Positions 18,061 through 27,246 of a stretch of 64,000 bases of DNA are shown here, in pieces. Positions within the stretch are counted from its first letter, which is position 1, and each line of letters opens with the position of its first letter. Source of the DNA: CCY15215 sp039194995 (GTDB taxonomy: Bacteria; Cyanobacteriota; Cyanobacteriia; Cyanobacteriales; Spirulinaceae); assembly GCA_039194995.1 (NCBI GenBank), contig JBCCVR010000006.1, positions 1 through 64,000 of the forward strand. The letters run 5' to 3'. The position numbers and the translations under genes are program-made. The notes below the pieces were generated by a model. That model did not search any database, was not told where the DNA came from, and saw nothing but the letters and a program-made list of their open reading frames with translations.

Positions 18061-19263
18061 CTATTTGCGGACTTGTTCCGACCAAACCCGCGTCGGTAAA
18101 CCCCAAATATAGATAAATCCCTCTGCTGCTTTATGATCGAATTGGTCGTCTGAGGTATACGTTGCCAAATCGGGAGAATAGATCGAATATTCGGATTGAC
18201 GACCGACAATTCTGGCACTCCCTTTAAATAATTTAACCCGAACGATTCCCGTGACTCGTTCTTGGGTGTTCTGAATAAAAGCATCAAGGGCTTCTTTGAG
18301 AGGAGAATACCAGAGTCCTCGATAAATTAAATGACCATAAGTATCCTCAACGCCTCGCTTGTATTGAGTGACATCAGCAGTGAGGGTGAGACTTTCTAAA
18401 TCTCGATGGGCATCAATGAGTAACAATAACGCCGGAGCCTCGTAAATTTCCCGGGATTTAATGCCCACGACGCGATTTTCAATCATATCAATGCGTCCGA
18501 CCCCATGTTTCCCGGCGATCGCATTCAGTTGAGAAATGAGTTCTACAGGAGCGTAGGGCGTGCCGTTGACATGGGTGGGAATGCCGCGCGTAAAGCCAAT
18601 TTCTACATATTCCGGCTCGTCGGGAGTCTCCGCGATCGCGCTGGTCATCGCAAAAACTTCCTCTAGGGGTTCCGTCATGGGATCTTCGAGGGGACCCGCT
18701 TCGATACTGCGACCGAGGAGATTGCGATCGATACTGTAGGGAGAAGATTTCTTCACGGGAGAAGGAATGCCGAATTTTTCCCCATAAGCGATGGTTTCCT
18801 CCCGACTCATGCCCCATTCCCGAGCCGGCGCGAGAACCTTAATCGAGGGATTGAGTGCCATAATCGAAACATCGAAGCGCACCTGATCGTTCCCTTTTCC
18901 CGTACAACCGTGAGCGACAGCATCGGCACCATATTTTTCAGCCGCTTCCACGAGCATTTTCGCAATCAGGGGACGGGCGAGGGCGGTAGATAGGGGATAG
19001 CGATTTTCGTAGAGGGTATTCGCTTGGATGGCAGAGAAAGCATAATCTCTCACAAAACTTTCCTGCCCATTTTCCACCAGAGAGACAGATGCCCCCGAGT
19101 CCAGAGCTTTTTGTTTAATCGGGGCGAGTTCTTCCCCCTGTCCCAAGTCCGCAGCAAGGGTGATGACTTCTTTTACGCCCCATTCTTCCTTGAGATAGGG
19201 GATGCACACGGAGGTATCGACACCGCCAGAATAGGCGAGAACGACTTTATTGGCGCGACCCAT
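18061..19263 (-). CDS. argG: Argininosuccinate synthase
   Basis: A 400-residue enzyme joining citrulline and aspartate with ATP to form argininosuccinate, the penultimate step of arginine synthesis. The ATP pyrophosphatase P-loop is AYSGGVDTS (about residues 9-17). Other family blocks are AHGCTGKGNDQVRF and SPYSIDRNLLGRS. I chose ATG at 19263 (MGRANKVVLAYSGG), the family start; the frame continues upstream without homology. It is divergent from argD across about 300 bases, so arginine genes are paired here. Confidence 0.97.
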   Translation of the reverse strand: MGRANKVVLAYSGGVDTSVCIPYLKEEWGVKEVITLAADLGQGEELAPIKQKALDSGASVSLVENGQESFVRDYAFSAIQANTLYENRYPLSTALARPLIAKMLVEAAEKYGADAVAHGCTGKGNDQVRFDVSIMALNPSIKVLAPAREWGMSREETIAYGEKFGIPSPVKKSSPYSIDRNLLGRSIEAGPLEDPMTEPLEEVFAMTSAIAETPDEPEYVEIGFTRGIPTHVNGTPYAPVELISQLNAIAGKHGVGRIDMIENRVVGIKSREIYEAPALLLLIDAHRDLESLTLTADVTQYKRGVEDTYGHLIYRGLWYSPLKEALDAFIQNTQERVTGIVRVKLFKGSARIVGRQSEYSIYSPDLATYTSDDQFDHKAAEGFIYIWGLPTRVWSEQVRK

Positions 19264-19486
19264 GATTGTTTTCCCAAAAACGACTAAGACGGTATTGTAT
19301 CCTATTGTTTTCCCTTGCTTCGCTTCTTCGATCGCCGTTTGCTGACCGGAAAACGCCAAGAAAAGATATCCCAACGGGCGCGATCGCGTCGCTCTCGATA
19401 CTGTGGTAAAAACTGCAATTAATGTTAAATATAGAAATTAGGGAAATTTTACTGCGTAGGATAAGAAATCCCCACCCTTCCGCGAG

Positions 19487-19573
19487 ATGCCTATGCCAAC
19501 GCGGGAGAAAATTCGCAAAAGTAAAACGGCGATCGCGCAACCCATTCTACCTCGATTAGGAGTGAACCCGTGA
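19487..19573 (+). CDS. Possible 28-aa leader peptide before argD
   Basis: ATG 19487 opens a 28-codon frame whose stop TGA overlaps the GTG start of argD (GTGA, 19570-19573). The peptide is basic with Arg at 6, 10 and 23 and several Lys. Such an overlap is typical of translational coupling. No strong ribosome site precedes it, and the frame may be chance. Confidence 0.3.
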   Translation: MPMPTREKIRKSKTAIAQPILPRLGVNP

Positions 19574-20847
19574 GTCCAAACACCCTCGTTCAAGAGCCTG
19601 CTACGACCCCCCAAGCCGACGCAATGGCATTTGATGCCGACCGCTTTAATGCCAGCGTCATGACCACCTACGGGCGCTTTCCCATTGCCTTAGATCGAGG
19701 TAAGGGCTGTCGCGTTTGGGATGTTGAAGGGAAGGAATATCTCGATTTCGTTGCCGGGATTGCGACTTGTACCCTCGGTCACGCCCATCCCGCCCTCGTG
19801 GAAGCAGTAACGCAACAAATTCAAAAATTACACCACGTTTCCAACCTATATTACATTCCCGAACAGGGAGAATTGGCGGAATGGATCGTGAATCGTTCTT
19901 GTGCCGATCGCGTTTTCTTCTGCAATTCCGGGGCAGAAGCCAATGAAGCCGCCATCAAACTGGCACGCAAGTACGCCCACAAAGTCCAAGAAATCCAATA
20001 TCCTGTTATTTTAAGCGCCAATGCCAGCTTTCACGGACGCACCCTCGCAACCATCACGGCGACAGGTCAAGCGAAGTATCAGAAAGGGTTTGAGCCGTTG
20101 GTAGATGGGTTTGCCTACGTGCCGTTTAACGACGTAATCGCTTTAGAAGACGCGATCGGGGATATGGACGAGGGAAATCGCCGCGTGGGGGCGGTTTTGC
20201 TGGAACCTTTGCAGGGAGAGGGGGGCGTGCGTCCCGGAGATGCAGCCTATTTTCAAGAGGTACGCCGAGTTTGCGATGAAAATGGCTTGCTGTTGATTCT
20301 CGATGAAGTCCAAGTCGGCATGGGACGCACGGGAAAACTCTGGGGCTATGAAAATCTGGGGATCGAACCGGATATTTTCACCAGTGCGAAGGGTTTGGCG
20401 GGCGGTATTCCCATCGGTGCGATGATGTGTAAGAAGTCCTGCGACGTGTTCGAACCGGGAAATCACGCGAGTACCTTTGGCGGCAATCCTTTTGCTTGTG
20501 CGGCAGGTTTGGCGGTCGGGAAAACGCTACTCGATGAGGATCTCTTACAGAATGCGTCCCTTCGAGGAGAACAGTTGCGAGGGAAACTCACAGAAATATT
20601 GCAACGCTATCCCGATACCTTTACCGAGGTACGGGGTTGGGGCTTGATTAATGGCTTGGAAATTGCGGCAGAACGCGAAATTACGTCCATTGATATTATT
20701 AAAGTCACGACCGAGAAAGGCTTGCTGTTAGTCCCGGCGGGTCCGAAAGTCCTGCGTTTCGTGCCGCCCCTCATCGTCTCGGAAGCAGAGGTGAATGAAG
20801 CAATGGAGAAATTAGAAAGCGCGATCGCTTCTCTGATTGACCAGTAG
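19570..20847 (+). CDS. argD: Acetylornithine aminotransferase
   Basis: A 425-residue class III PLP-dependent aminotransferase that converts N-acetylglutamate semialdehyde to N-acetylornithine in arginine synthesis. Seen in sequence: FCNSGAEANEAAIKLAR, HGRTLATITATGQ, the Asp of ILDEVQVGMGRTG and the PLP-lysine in TSAKGLAGGIPIGAM. The GTG start at 19570 has AGGAG seven bases upstream. It lies divergent to argG. Family members also act on succinyl-diaminopimelate, so a dual role is possible. Confidence 0.94.
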   Translation: MSPNTLVQEPATTPQADAMAFDADRFNASVMTTYGRFPIALDRGKGCRVWDVEGKEYLDFVAGIATCTLGHAHPALVEAVTQQIQKLHHVSNLYYIPEQGELAEWIVNRSCADRVFFCNSGAEANEAAIKLARKYAHKVQEIQYPVILSANASFHGRTLATITATGQAKYQKGFEPLVDGFAYVPFNDVIALEDAIGDMDEGNRRVGAVLLEPLQGEGGVRPGDAAYFQEVRRVCDENGLLLILDEVQVGMGRTGKLWGYENLGIEPDIFTSAKGLAGGIPIGAMMCKKSCDVFEPGNHASTFGGNPFACAAGLAVGKTLLDEDLLQNASLRGEQLRGKLTEILQRYPDTFTEVRGWGLINGLEIAAEREITSIDIIKVTTEKGLLLVPAGPKVLRFVPPLIVSEAEVNEAMEKLESAIASLIDQ

Positions 20848-21052
20848 AACGTTGCGATATAGCATTACGCGAGTACATTAGGACAAATTTGAACCACACC
20901 AGACGCAGAGAAGCGCAGAGAGGGGAAATATCCGAACCAACAAGTGTAATGTTGTGTCAAATCCGTTTAATGGGTATAACTAGCGGGCGAAATGCGATCG
21001 CATTTGTCAAGCTAGACTTTAAATACCTATGAACCAATTAGCAACCTGGATG
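20848..21052. other. Intergenic region downstream of argD
   Basis: This is non-coding sequence leading into the G-rich element. It includes ACCAGACGCAGAGAAGCGCAGAG, split here as a short purine-rich unit of the kind seen repeatedly between cyanobacterial genes. I see no RNA gene or terminator with a T-run. Confidence 0.4.
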
Positions 21053-21207
21053 TTGCACGGGGGGTTTGCGGGCGGTGCTGCGCCCACAATGGCAGTGCGA
21101 CCCCGCGTCGGCGAAAGACGCAAGGGAACGCGCACTGTTGGGGGGACTGGGGGGGAGACCGCCCCCCCAAAACTTTGGGTTTTAGGAAGGTTTTAATAAT
21201 TACCCTA
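21053..21207. repeat. G-rich dispersed element with nested second element
   Basis: Reverse-orientation copy of the element at 17590-17700: TGTTGCACGGGGGG, then GGCGGTGCTGCGCCC, later GGGGGGAGACCGCC, CCCAAAACTTTGGG and GGAAGGTTTTAAT. It is interrupted at 21096-21135 by a 40-base segment identical, in reverse complement, to 63100-63139. That insert is bounded by short inverted arms (CAGTGCG and CGCACTG). Confidence 0.75.
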
Positions 21208-21229
21208 ACCTGTGTTTTTCAGCAATCTT

Positions 21230-23503
21230 TTACCAATGCCATTGATTTTCCAGTAACTGTTCCGCCTCCTCCCCCGACACCGGAGGAGAAAAATAAAAGC
21301 CCTGACCGTATTCGCAGTCAATCCCTTGTAAGACCGTTAACTGTTCTTTGGTTTCCGTCCCCTCAGCGATAGTGTCCATCTTCAAACTATGGGCAAGCGT
21401 AATAATGGTGCGAACGATCTCCAAACTGTCATTATCGTTTAACATTCGACTGACAAAAGAGCGATCGATCTTTAATGTATCGATGGGCAATTGATGCAAG
21501 CGTTGCAAACAAGAATACCCCGTCCCAAAATCATCGACCGAAAGTTTAATTTGCAAAGTCTTAATGCGATCGAGCAATCCAGAAGCTGCCTCCTGATGTT
21601 CCATCATCACGCGTTCCGTTACCTCCAAGCGCAAGCTACCTCGTACGAGGCGATTCCCCTTCGTCACCTGCCGCAAGCGATCCATAATCCCCAACTGAGA
21701 CAGCAAAGACCCCGAAGCATTAACGCTCATCGTAATCGGCTTGTCCCACTGTTTTTGCCACTTTCCTACCTGCTTACAGGCTTCTCCCAAAACCCACCAA
21801 TCGATGAATCCGATTAAGCCCGTTTCTTCTGCCACGGGAATAAATTCCTGGGGTGAAATCCACCCTTCTGAGGGATGCAACCAGCGCACCACTGCCTCAA
21901 ATCCCGTCACTAATCCGGTTTCCATCGAAATAATTGGCTGATAAAACACCGAAAACTCTTCTCGCTTGAGTGCTAATCGCAAATCCGTTTCTAACTGAAA
22001 GCGTCCGACGGCTCGATCGTACATGGTCGGCTCGAAAATGGCATAATGAGCCTGTCCTTCATGTTTGGCGTGATTCATGGCCGTATCGGCGGCTTGCAAT
22101 AACGTGTCTGCCTCTTGTTCGGCCAATTCCGGAGAATCTACGATCGCAATGCCGATGCTAACCGGAGAAAATAGCTCTTGTCCGTCTATCTCCAACGGTT
22201 GGGAAAGTTGTTGCTGAACGTATTCCGCGATCGCCGCCGCATCTAAGGAAGTATGAATATTATCGAGAATCGTCGCCAGTGCCTTATCCCCCACCCGCGC
22301 GACGGGTTCGACCAAATTCAAACAGGACTCGAGACGCTCTTTCGTCGCCAGCATCAACCGATCTGCCAAACGGTGACCGAGGCTGTATTTGACCGTGCTA
22401 AATCGCTCCAATTGCAAAAACAACACTGTAAAAAAGCCTTTATTCCCCGCTCGGGTTTGAGAAAGTTGTGTCGTTAAACGTTCGATAAACCAAGTTTTAT
22501 TGGGAAGTTCGGTACGAGTATCGTAGTAGGCATATTTTTGTAATTGCTCCTCCATTTGCTTGCGTTTCGTGATATTCTGCGTCACGCTCATCCCGCTTGC
22601 AACTTCTCCCTTTTCGTTAAAAACGGGCAAAATATAAGTCAAATAAATATTATCTGCTAAGGGGAGTTCTGCCGTAACGGGCATTCCCGTTAAAGCCTCT
22701 CGGTATAAAGGTTCGAGCAATTCATAGGTTTCATCTGGCATCACTTCCCGCAACGTTTTGCCTTCGATTTGCTGCCGATTGTATCCCAAACGAGAAATTT
22801 CCATGCCTTCAGCGAGGGTGTAGCGCAAATCTTTATCGTAGAGAAAGACGGAACCATTCGGAAAATTACTGGCTAAAGTGCGATATTGTTCTTCTTTATG
22901 TTTGATATCTTCTAACGTTTGCTGGCGTTTGGTGACATCTTGCAGGAGGGCGAGTTTAACGGGTTTTTCGTCAAAGAGAAAAGGAAAAACTTCGATTTCC
23001 ACCTCCATAATTGCACCATCTTTGCGATAGTGCTTCCAAATTCCGGGTAGGCTTTCGTTTAACGTGAAGGGTGCAATGGGGATATCTTCAGGAGAGCGAA
23101 TATCTTGGAGAGTCATTTGTAAAAACTCTTCCCGAGAATAACCATAGGCAGCGATCGCGGCATTGTTGACGGCCAAAAATGCGAGGGTCTTGTCATCGTA
23201 CACCCACATGGGTTGGGGGTTTTTTTCAAAGAGGGTCTGATAACGCCACACAAGGTCTTCGAGGGGGGCACGTTTTCGTTCCGCGTCTCTGGTGTAAAGT
23301 TGCAGAACTTTAGATAACAAAATGCTGGTAATCAGGACGTACAAAATGCTCGTACCGAGTTGCAAGGCTTCAAACGCCTCGGGGGTTTTGGCCAGTGCTA
23401 ACAGGATATTATCCGACCAGAATACCCAAAGACTGCTAAAGAGGGCATAGAAACCGACAATATTGCGGGTCAGCCTAGCATTACCAACAGATTCGTTTTT
23501 CAT
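21230..23503 (-). CDS. Membrane PAS-GGDEF-EAL protein, probable c-di-GMP phosphodiesterase
   Basis: A 757-residue protein: two N-terminal transmembrane helices (about 10-75), two PAS domains (about 90-200 and 210-320), a GGDEF-type domain (about 330-490) and an EAL domain (about 500-750). The cyclase signature is degraded (RVGDKALA in place of R-x-G-G-D-E-F), so synthesis of c-di-GMP is unlikely. The EAL domain keeps the metal and catalytic positions: E of GFEAVVRW (EAV for EAL), SVNAS, DDFGTGYSCL, LKIDRSFV and AEGTET. I therefore predict hydrolysis of c-di-GMP. The start is ATG (23501-23503). It stands alone. Confidence 0.87.
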   Translation of the reverse strand: MKNESVGNARLTRNIVGFYALFSSLWVFWSDNILLALAKTPEAFEALQLGTSILYVLITSILLSKVLQLYTRDAERKRAPLEDLVWRYQTLFEKNPQPMWVYDDKTLAFLAVNNAAIAAYGYSREEFLQMTLQDIRSPEDIPIAPFTLNESLPGIWKHYRKDGAIMEVEIEVFPFLFDEKPVKLALLQDVTKRQQTLEDIKHKEEQYRTLASNFPNGSVFLYDKDLRYTLAEGMEISRLGYNRQQIEGKTLREVMPDETYELLEPLYREALTGMPVTAELPLADNIYLTYILPVFNEKGEVASGMSVTQNITKRKQMEEQLQKYAYYDTRTELPNKTWFIERLTTQLSQTRAGNKGFFTVLFLQLERFSTVKYSLGHRLADRLMLATKERLESCLNLVEPVARVGDKALATILDNIHTSLDAAAIAEYVQQQLSQPLEIDGQELFSPVSIGIAIVDSPELAEQEADTLLQAADTAMNHAKHEGQAHYAIFEPTMYDRAVGRFQLETDLRLALKREEFSVFYQPIISMETGLVTGFEAVVRWLHPSEGWISPQEFIPVAEETGLIGFIDWWVLGEACKQVGKWQKQWDKPITMSVNASGSLLSQLGIMDRLRQVTKGNRLVRGSLRLEVTERVMMEHQEAASGLLDRIKTLQIKLSVDDFGTGYSCLQRLHQLPIDTLKIDRSFVSRMLNDNDSLEIVRTIITLAHSLKMDTIAEGTETKEQLTVLQGIDCEYGQGFYFSPPVSGEEAEQLLENQWHW

Positions 23504-23659
23504 AGCTTGTCTCCGAGTATCGATGATACTCGGTTCACCCTTTCAAATAAACTGTTCAACCGCACAATCGGGAAAGCTCTCCCTCTGGCTAATTCGACTA
23601 TTATATAGTAGAAGTTATTTCGGGCTTTTAAAAACTTGCGAGGGCGATCGCAGGCGTAC

Positions 23660-23692
23660 AAAAAATAGAGGCGTTCTCTTTGAACGCCTCTA
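23660..23692 (-). terminator. gyrB terminator
   Basis: On the minus strand, arms TAGAGGCGTTC and GAACGCCTCTA enclose a 5-base loop and are followed by TTTTTT. It lies 14 bases beyond the gyrB stop. Confidence 0.9.
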
Positions 23693-23705
23693 CTCGGTAA
23701 CGATA

Positions 23706-26700
23706 CTAAATATCCAAATCCGTGAGATTTAATTTGGGCCCGTAAGTTTCGATGAACTGACGGCGAGGTGCTACCCGATCGCCCATTAAAACGGTGAAAA
23801 TGCGATCGGCTTCGGCAGCATCTTCAATTTCTACTTTCTTCAACATTCGGGTTTCCGGGTTCATGGTGGTATCCCAAAGCTGTTGGGGCATCATTTCTCC
23901 CAATCCCTTAAATCGCTGGATCGTATAGTTGGCATTGGCGGGGAATTGGGCGATCGCATTGTTCAATTCGCGATCGCTGTACAGATATTGATGATTGCGT
24001 CCCCGTTCCAATTTATATAGGGGAGGACAGGCAATATAAACATAACCTTGGTCGATGAGATCCCGTTGGTAGCGGAAGAAGAACGTCAAAAGCAGGGTGC
24101 GTATGTGAGCACCATCTACGTCCGCGTCAGTCATAATTATCACATAATGATAACGTAATTGTGATACATCAAAATCTTCTCCTTTGATTCCAAGTCCCAA
24201 TGCAGTAATTAAGGATTGGATTTCTGTATTTTTATAGATTTTTGCATCGTCTGTTTTTTCGATGTTGAGGATTTTACCCCGCAATGGAAGGATTGCTTGA
24301 GTCCGGCGATCGCGCCCTTGTTTCGCGCTATTGTGAACAAATATGCCGCTCGCTAGAGCAAAATTATGGCTGTGGGGAACTTCAATATCGTAGACATCAC
24401 GTTTTTCGCTTAACCGTTCAACGGATACGATGCGATGATTATAATTCAACACAGCTTCTTTTGCTTTTTCAGCATTCCCTTCAAAATAGCGATCGCAAAA
24501 TGTGTCAAAACGAAGTAAAGATTTATCACGAGTTTTCTTGCGATGTGCTTGATATTCCTCTAGTATCAATTTGCCGTGTTCGATCTCAACTTGTTTGAGC
24601 GCTGCAATCGTTTTTCGGTAATAAGTTTGATTCAACGCAGCACGACGTTTTTGCCGAAAATCTGGAGTCCATTGTTCTTTAGTTTTTTGACCTCGCCAGT
24701 CCCGCAGTTCGCTATCTTTCCACTGTTCTTTAGCACGTACCGAATTAGCTTGACGTGCTTCAGGATGCTCTGCAAAATAATTGCGGATTCGTTCGGCTTG
24801 TGCAATTCGATTTTTTTCTTCACTCCAATATTCTTGTTGTGCGCGATATAGCTGTTCGTGATTTTGTTGGCGATAATCTTCATTACTCTTATAAAATTCT
24901 CGCCACTTGTTCGTCATATATATTTTATAGTTTTCATCTTCCCACTGTAGTTTAGCTTGTTGTGAGAGAATCTGTTGTGTTTTTGGCTGCTGCATTCGCT
25001 GACTCATTCGATCGCGAAATTCCCGAGTCTGATGAATTTGACGACACTTCTCAATCACATCTGGACGGTGTAATGTTTTTGCTAGATGCTCTTGATGCAT
25101 TTTTAAATGTTCAATTGCCGATAAGCGCTGTAAGTTGGTTGGGTTATTATTGAGTTTATTAAAGTCAACATGATGGCAATGTTCCCCATCTTCTCGACGA
25201 TACACATTATTCCAACGGTTATACCAATCAGAAACTAGATGCGTAAATAACCAAGAATCGCTCTTAGAATTCCACACCATTTCATAACCATCGATTGTGA
25301 TTCCTGATTCGTTAATATCAGAAAATTTACGATAGAGTGGCATGAGAGAATCAGTAGGTGTTAACTCTACAGCAGGTTTATAAGTACGATCGCGCAACAT
25401 AAAACGATGATCGGGCGTACAAATTATTTCTTCCCCATTATCGAGTGTAACCTTAACCAATTCGGCATTCTTCTTGGTAATTCGTGCATTGAGAATTCGT
25501 TCGATGCCAATTGTTCCATCGCGACGAATTGTATAGCAGAAATTTTGCTTTCCGGCGGATTCTTCTTCAACTAATTGTTGAAAACTGAGAGAACGACCAT
25601 CGGCTAAAGCAACTTGAGTTTCACCCACAAAACAACCACCTGCACTATCCCCCTCAACAATATAGATCTCTGATTCTTCGGGATCGCGAGAACTGCAATC
25701 TGCCAATTTACCCGGCAAAGGTGACGATTCTAAAACCGATTTGCGGCGGACTAATTCCCGCGCCCGTCGTGCGGCTTCTGCGGCTTTAAAGGCTTGAATT
25801 GCTTTCTCAATAATGGAATCGGCAACTTGAGGATTGAACTCTAAATATTCGTTCAATACTTCCCCCACGGAAGAATCAACAATTCCCCGCACTTCCGTAT
25901 TGCCTAATTTTGTTTTGGTTTGCCCTTCAAATTCCGGTTCTGGCACTTTGACCGAAATAACAGCCGTTAATCCTTCGCGCACGTTTTCCCCGCCTAAATT
26001 GGATTCATTTTCTTTGATTTTATTGCGCTTGCGGGCTACATTATTCATCGTCCGGGTGAGAACGGTTTTTAAACCTTCAAGGTGAGTCCCTCCATCTACC
26101 GTACGAATATTATTGGCAAACCCTAAAATCGTATCGCTATAGGCATCAATACACCATTGCAAAGCAACTTCAACTTGTACCCCATTCTTCTCTCCTTGTA
26201 CATAAATAATATCTTGGTGTAAGGGTTCTTTTTCCCGGGTCATATAGGCGACATATTCTTTAATTCCCCCCTCATAACAGTAGGTTTCGAGGCGGGGTTC
26301 TTCGGGACGGCGATCGCCAAAAGTAATCTTGACTCCTGCATTCAAATAAGCCAATTCTCGCACCCGTCCGGTGAGGGTGTTATAGTCAAAATCAACCGTT
26401 TCTGTGAAAATCTGAGTATCGGGAAGGAAAGAGACGGAAGTTCCCGTACGATCTTTATCTGGGCTGGATGTTGCTTTTAAATCGGTTTGGGGAATCCCTC
26501 GTTCGTAGCGTTGGGTATGAAGTTTATTGTCTCGCCAAACCTTAATTTCTACCCATTCCGAGAGGGCGTTAACAACAGAAACCCCAACCCCATGCAACCC
26601 TCCGGATACTTTATATCCCCCATCGCCAAATTTACCGCCCGCATGAAGTACGGTTAAAACCGTTTCTACGGCTGATTTTCCAGTTTTAGGATGAATACCC

Positions 26701-26936
26701 GTGGGAATTCCCCGACCGTCATCGGTGACGGTGACAGAACCGTCGGCATTAATATCAATTTCAATATGGGTACAATACCCTGCCAATGCCTCGTCAATGG
26801 AGTTGTCTACAACCTCGTAAACCAAATGGTGCAATCCTCTCGGACCGGTGGAACCGATATACATCCCCGGCCGCTTTCGAACGGGTTCTAAACCTTCAAG
26901 AACCTGAATGTCGCCTTCACCGTATTGTTCAGTCAT
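23706..26936 (-). CDS. gyrB: DNA gyrase subunit B with in-frame intein
   Basis: A 1076-residue precursor. The exteins total 641 residues, the usual GyrB length: a GHKL ATPase (EVVDNSIDEALAGYC, DDGRGIP, GGLHGVGVSVVNAL), transducer and TOPRIM domain with EGDSAGG and, near the C-terminus, DADVDGAHIRTLLLTFFFR. The TOPRIM motif EGDSAGG-SAKQGRDR is split between Gly434 and Ser870 by a 435-residue intein (separate entry). After splicing the subunit joins GyrA to introduce negative supercoils using ATP. ATG at 26936 gives the family start MTEQYGEGDIQVLEGLE. A strong terminator follows. Confidence 0.97.
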   Translation of the reverse strand: MTEQYGEGDIQVLEGLEPVRKRPGMYIGSTGPRGLHHLVYEVVDNSIDEALAGYCTHIEIDINADGSVTVTDDGRGIPTGIHPKTGKSAVETVLTVLHAGGKFGDGGYKVSGGLHGVGVSVVNALSEWVEIKVWRDNKLHTQRYERGIPQTDLKATSSPDKDRTGTSVSFLPDTQIFTETVDFDYNTLTGRVRELAYLNAGVKITFGDRRPEEPRLETYCYEGGIKEYVAYMTREKEPLHQDIIYVQGEKNGVQVEVALQWCIDAYSDTILGFANNIRTVDGGTHLEGLKTVLTRTMNNVARKRNKIKENESNLGGENVREGLTAVISVKVPEPEFEGQTKTKLGNTEVRGIVDSSVGEVLNEYLEFNPQVADSIIEKAIQAFKAAEAARRARELVRRKSVLESSPLPGKLADCSSRDPEESEIYIVEGDSAGGCFVGETQVALADGRSLSFQQLVEEESAGKQNFCYTIRRDGTIGIERILNARITKKNAELVKVTLDNGEEIICTPDHRFMLRDRTYKPAVELTPTDSLMPLYRKFSDINESGITIDGYEMVWNSKSDSWLFTHLVSDWYNRWNNVYRREDGEHCHHVDFNKLNNNPTNLQRLSAIEHLKMHQEHLAKTLHRPDVIEKCRQIHQTREFRDRMSQRMQQPKTQQILSQQAKLQWEDENYKIYMTNKWREFYKSNEDYRQQNHEQLYRAQQEYWSEEKNRIAQAERIRNYFAEHPEARQANSVRAKEQWKDSELRDWRGQKTKEQWTPDFRQKRRAALNQTYYRKTIAALKQVEIEHGKLILEEYQAHRKKTRDKSLLRFDTFCDRYFEGNAEKAKEAVLNYNHRIVSVERLSEKRDVYDIEVPHSHNFALASGIFVHNSAKQGRDRRTQAILPLRGKILNIEKTDDAKIYKNTEIQSLITALGLGIKGEDFDVSQLRYHYVIIMTDADVDGAHIRTLLLTFFFRYQRDLIDQGYVYIACPPLYKLERGRNHQYLYSDRELNNAIAQFPANANYTIQRFKGLGEMMPQQLWDTTMNPETRMLKKVEIEDAAEADRIFTVLMGDRVAPRRQFIETYGPKLNLTDLDI
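24330..25634 (-). other. GyrB intein with HNH-type endonuclease domain
   Basis: The intein starts with Cys435 (CFVGETQVALADGR, block A), has block B TPDHRFM and ends with block F/G VYDIEVPHSHNFALAS and the terminal His-Asn (VHN, Asn869), followed by extein Ser870. All splicing residues are present. The centre has an HNH-like endonuclease: HCHHVDFNK (His588-His589) followed by NNNPTNL, then a long charged helical region. Length is 435 residues. Family knowledge: an intein of similar size occupies the same GyrB site in Synechocystis. Confidence 0.93.
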
Positions 26937-27189
26937 GGGAATTCCTCAAAATTGAGTTAGGAGCGGGAGTTTCACCCCTGGATAGCAAAATCTTCAAAAA
27001 TTATAGCACAAAAGGACTGCTGGAGGTTAAATCCCATGCTGAAGAGATTTTTATTTTGGGATGCACCCCTAAAATTTTGCAGTTGGAACAAGGGAAATTT
27101 TGGGTTGGATTGTGGCGGTGTATTGCAGCATCCAATTATACCAAACGATCGCCATTGCCGAACACGACAAAACGGGCAAGGCAATACGC
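26937..27189. other. Intergenic region upstream of gyrB
   Basis: The gyrB promoter region. It is read toward gyrB on the minus strand, and gpgS is transcribed in the same direction from the far side with its own terminator at 27190-27214. No clear promoter elements, RNA gene or protein is visible. Confidence 0.4.
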
Positions 27190-27214
27190 CAAAAAAAACG
27201 GGCAAGATGCCCGT
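27190..27214 (-). terminator. gpgS terminator
   Basis: On the minus strand, AACGGGC and GCCCGTT pair around a 5-base loop and are followed by eight T residues in all. It lies 33 bases beyond the gpgS stop. Confidence 0.88.
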
Positions 27215-27246
27215 TCTACTCGCACGATTGAGATTTGTCGTTATGG

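Noticed and set aside
19264..19374. N-terminal extension of ArgG
   Set aside because: The 37 extra residues have no family match; the canonical start MGRANKVV lies at 19263.
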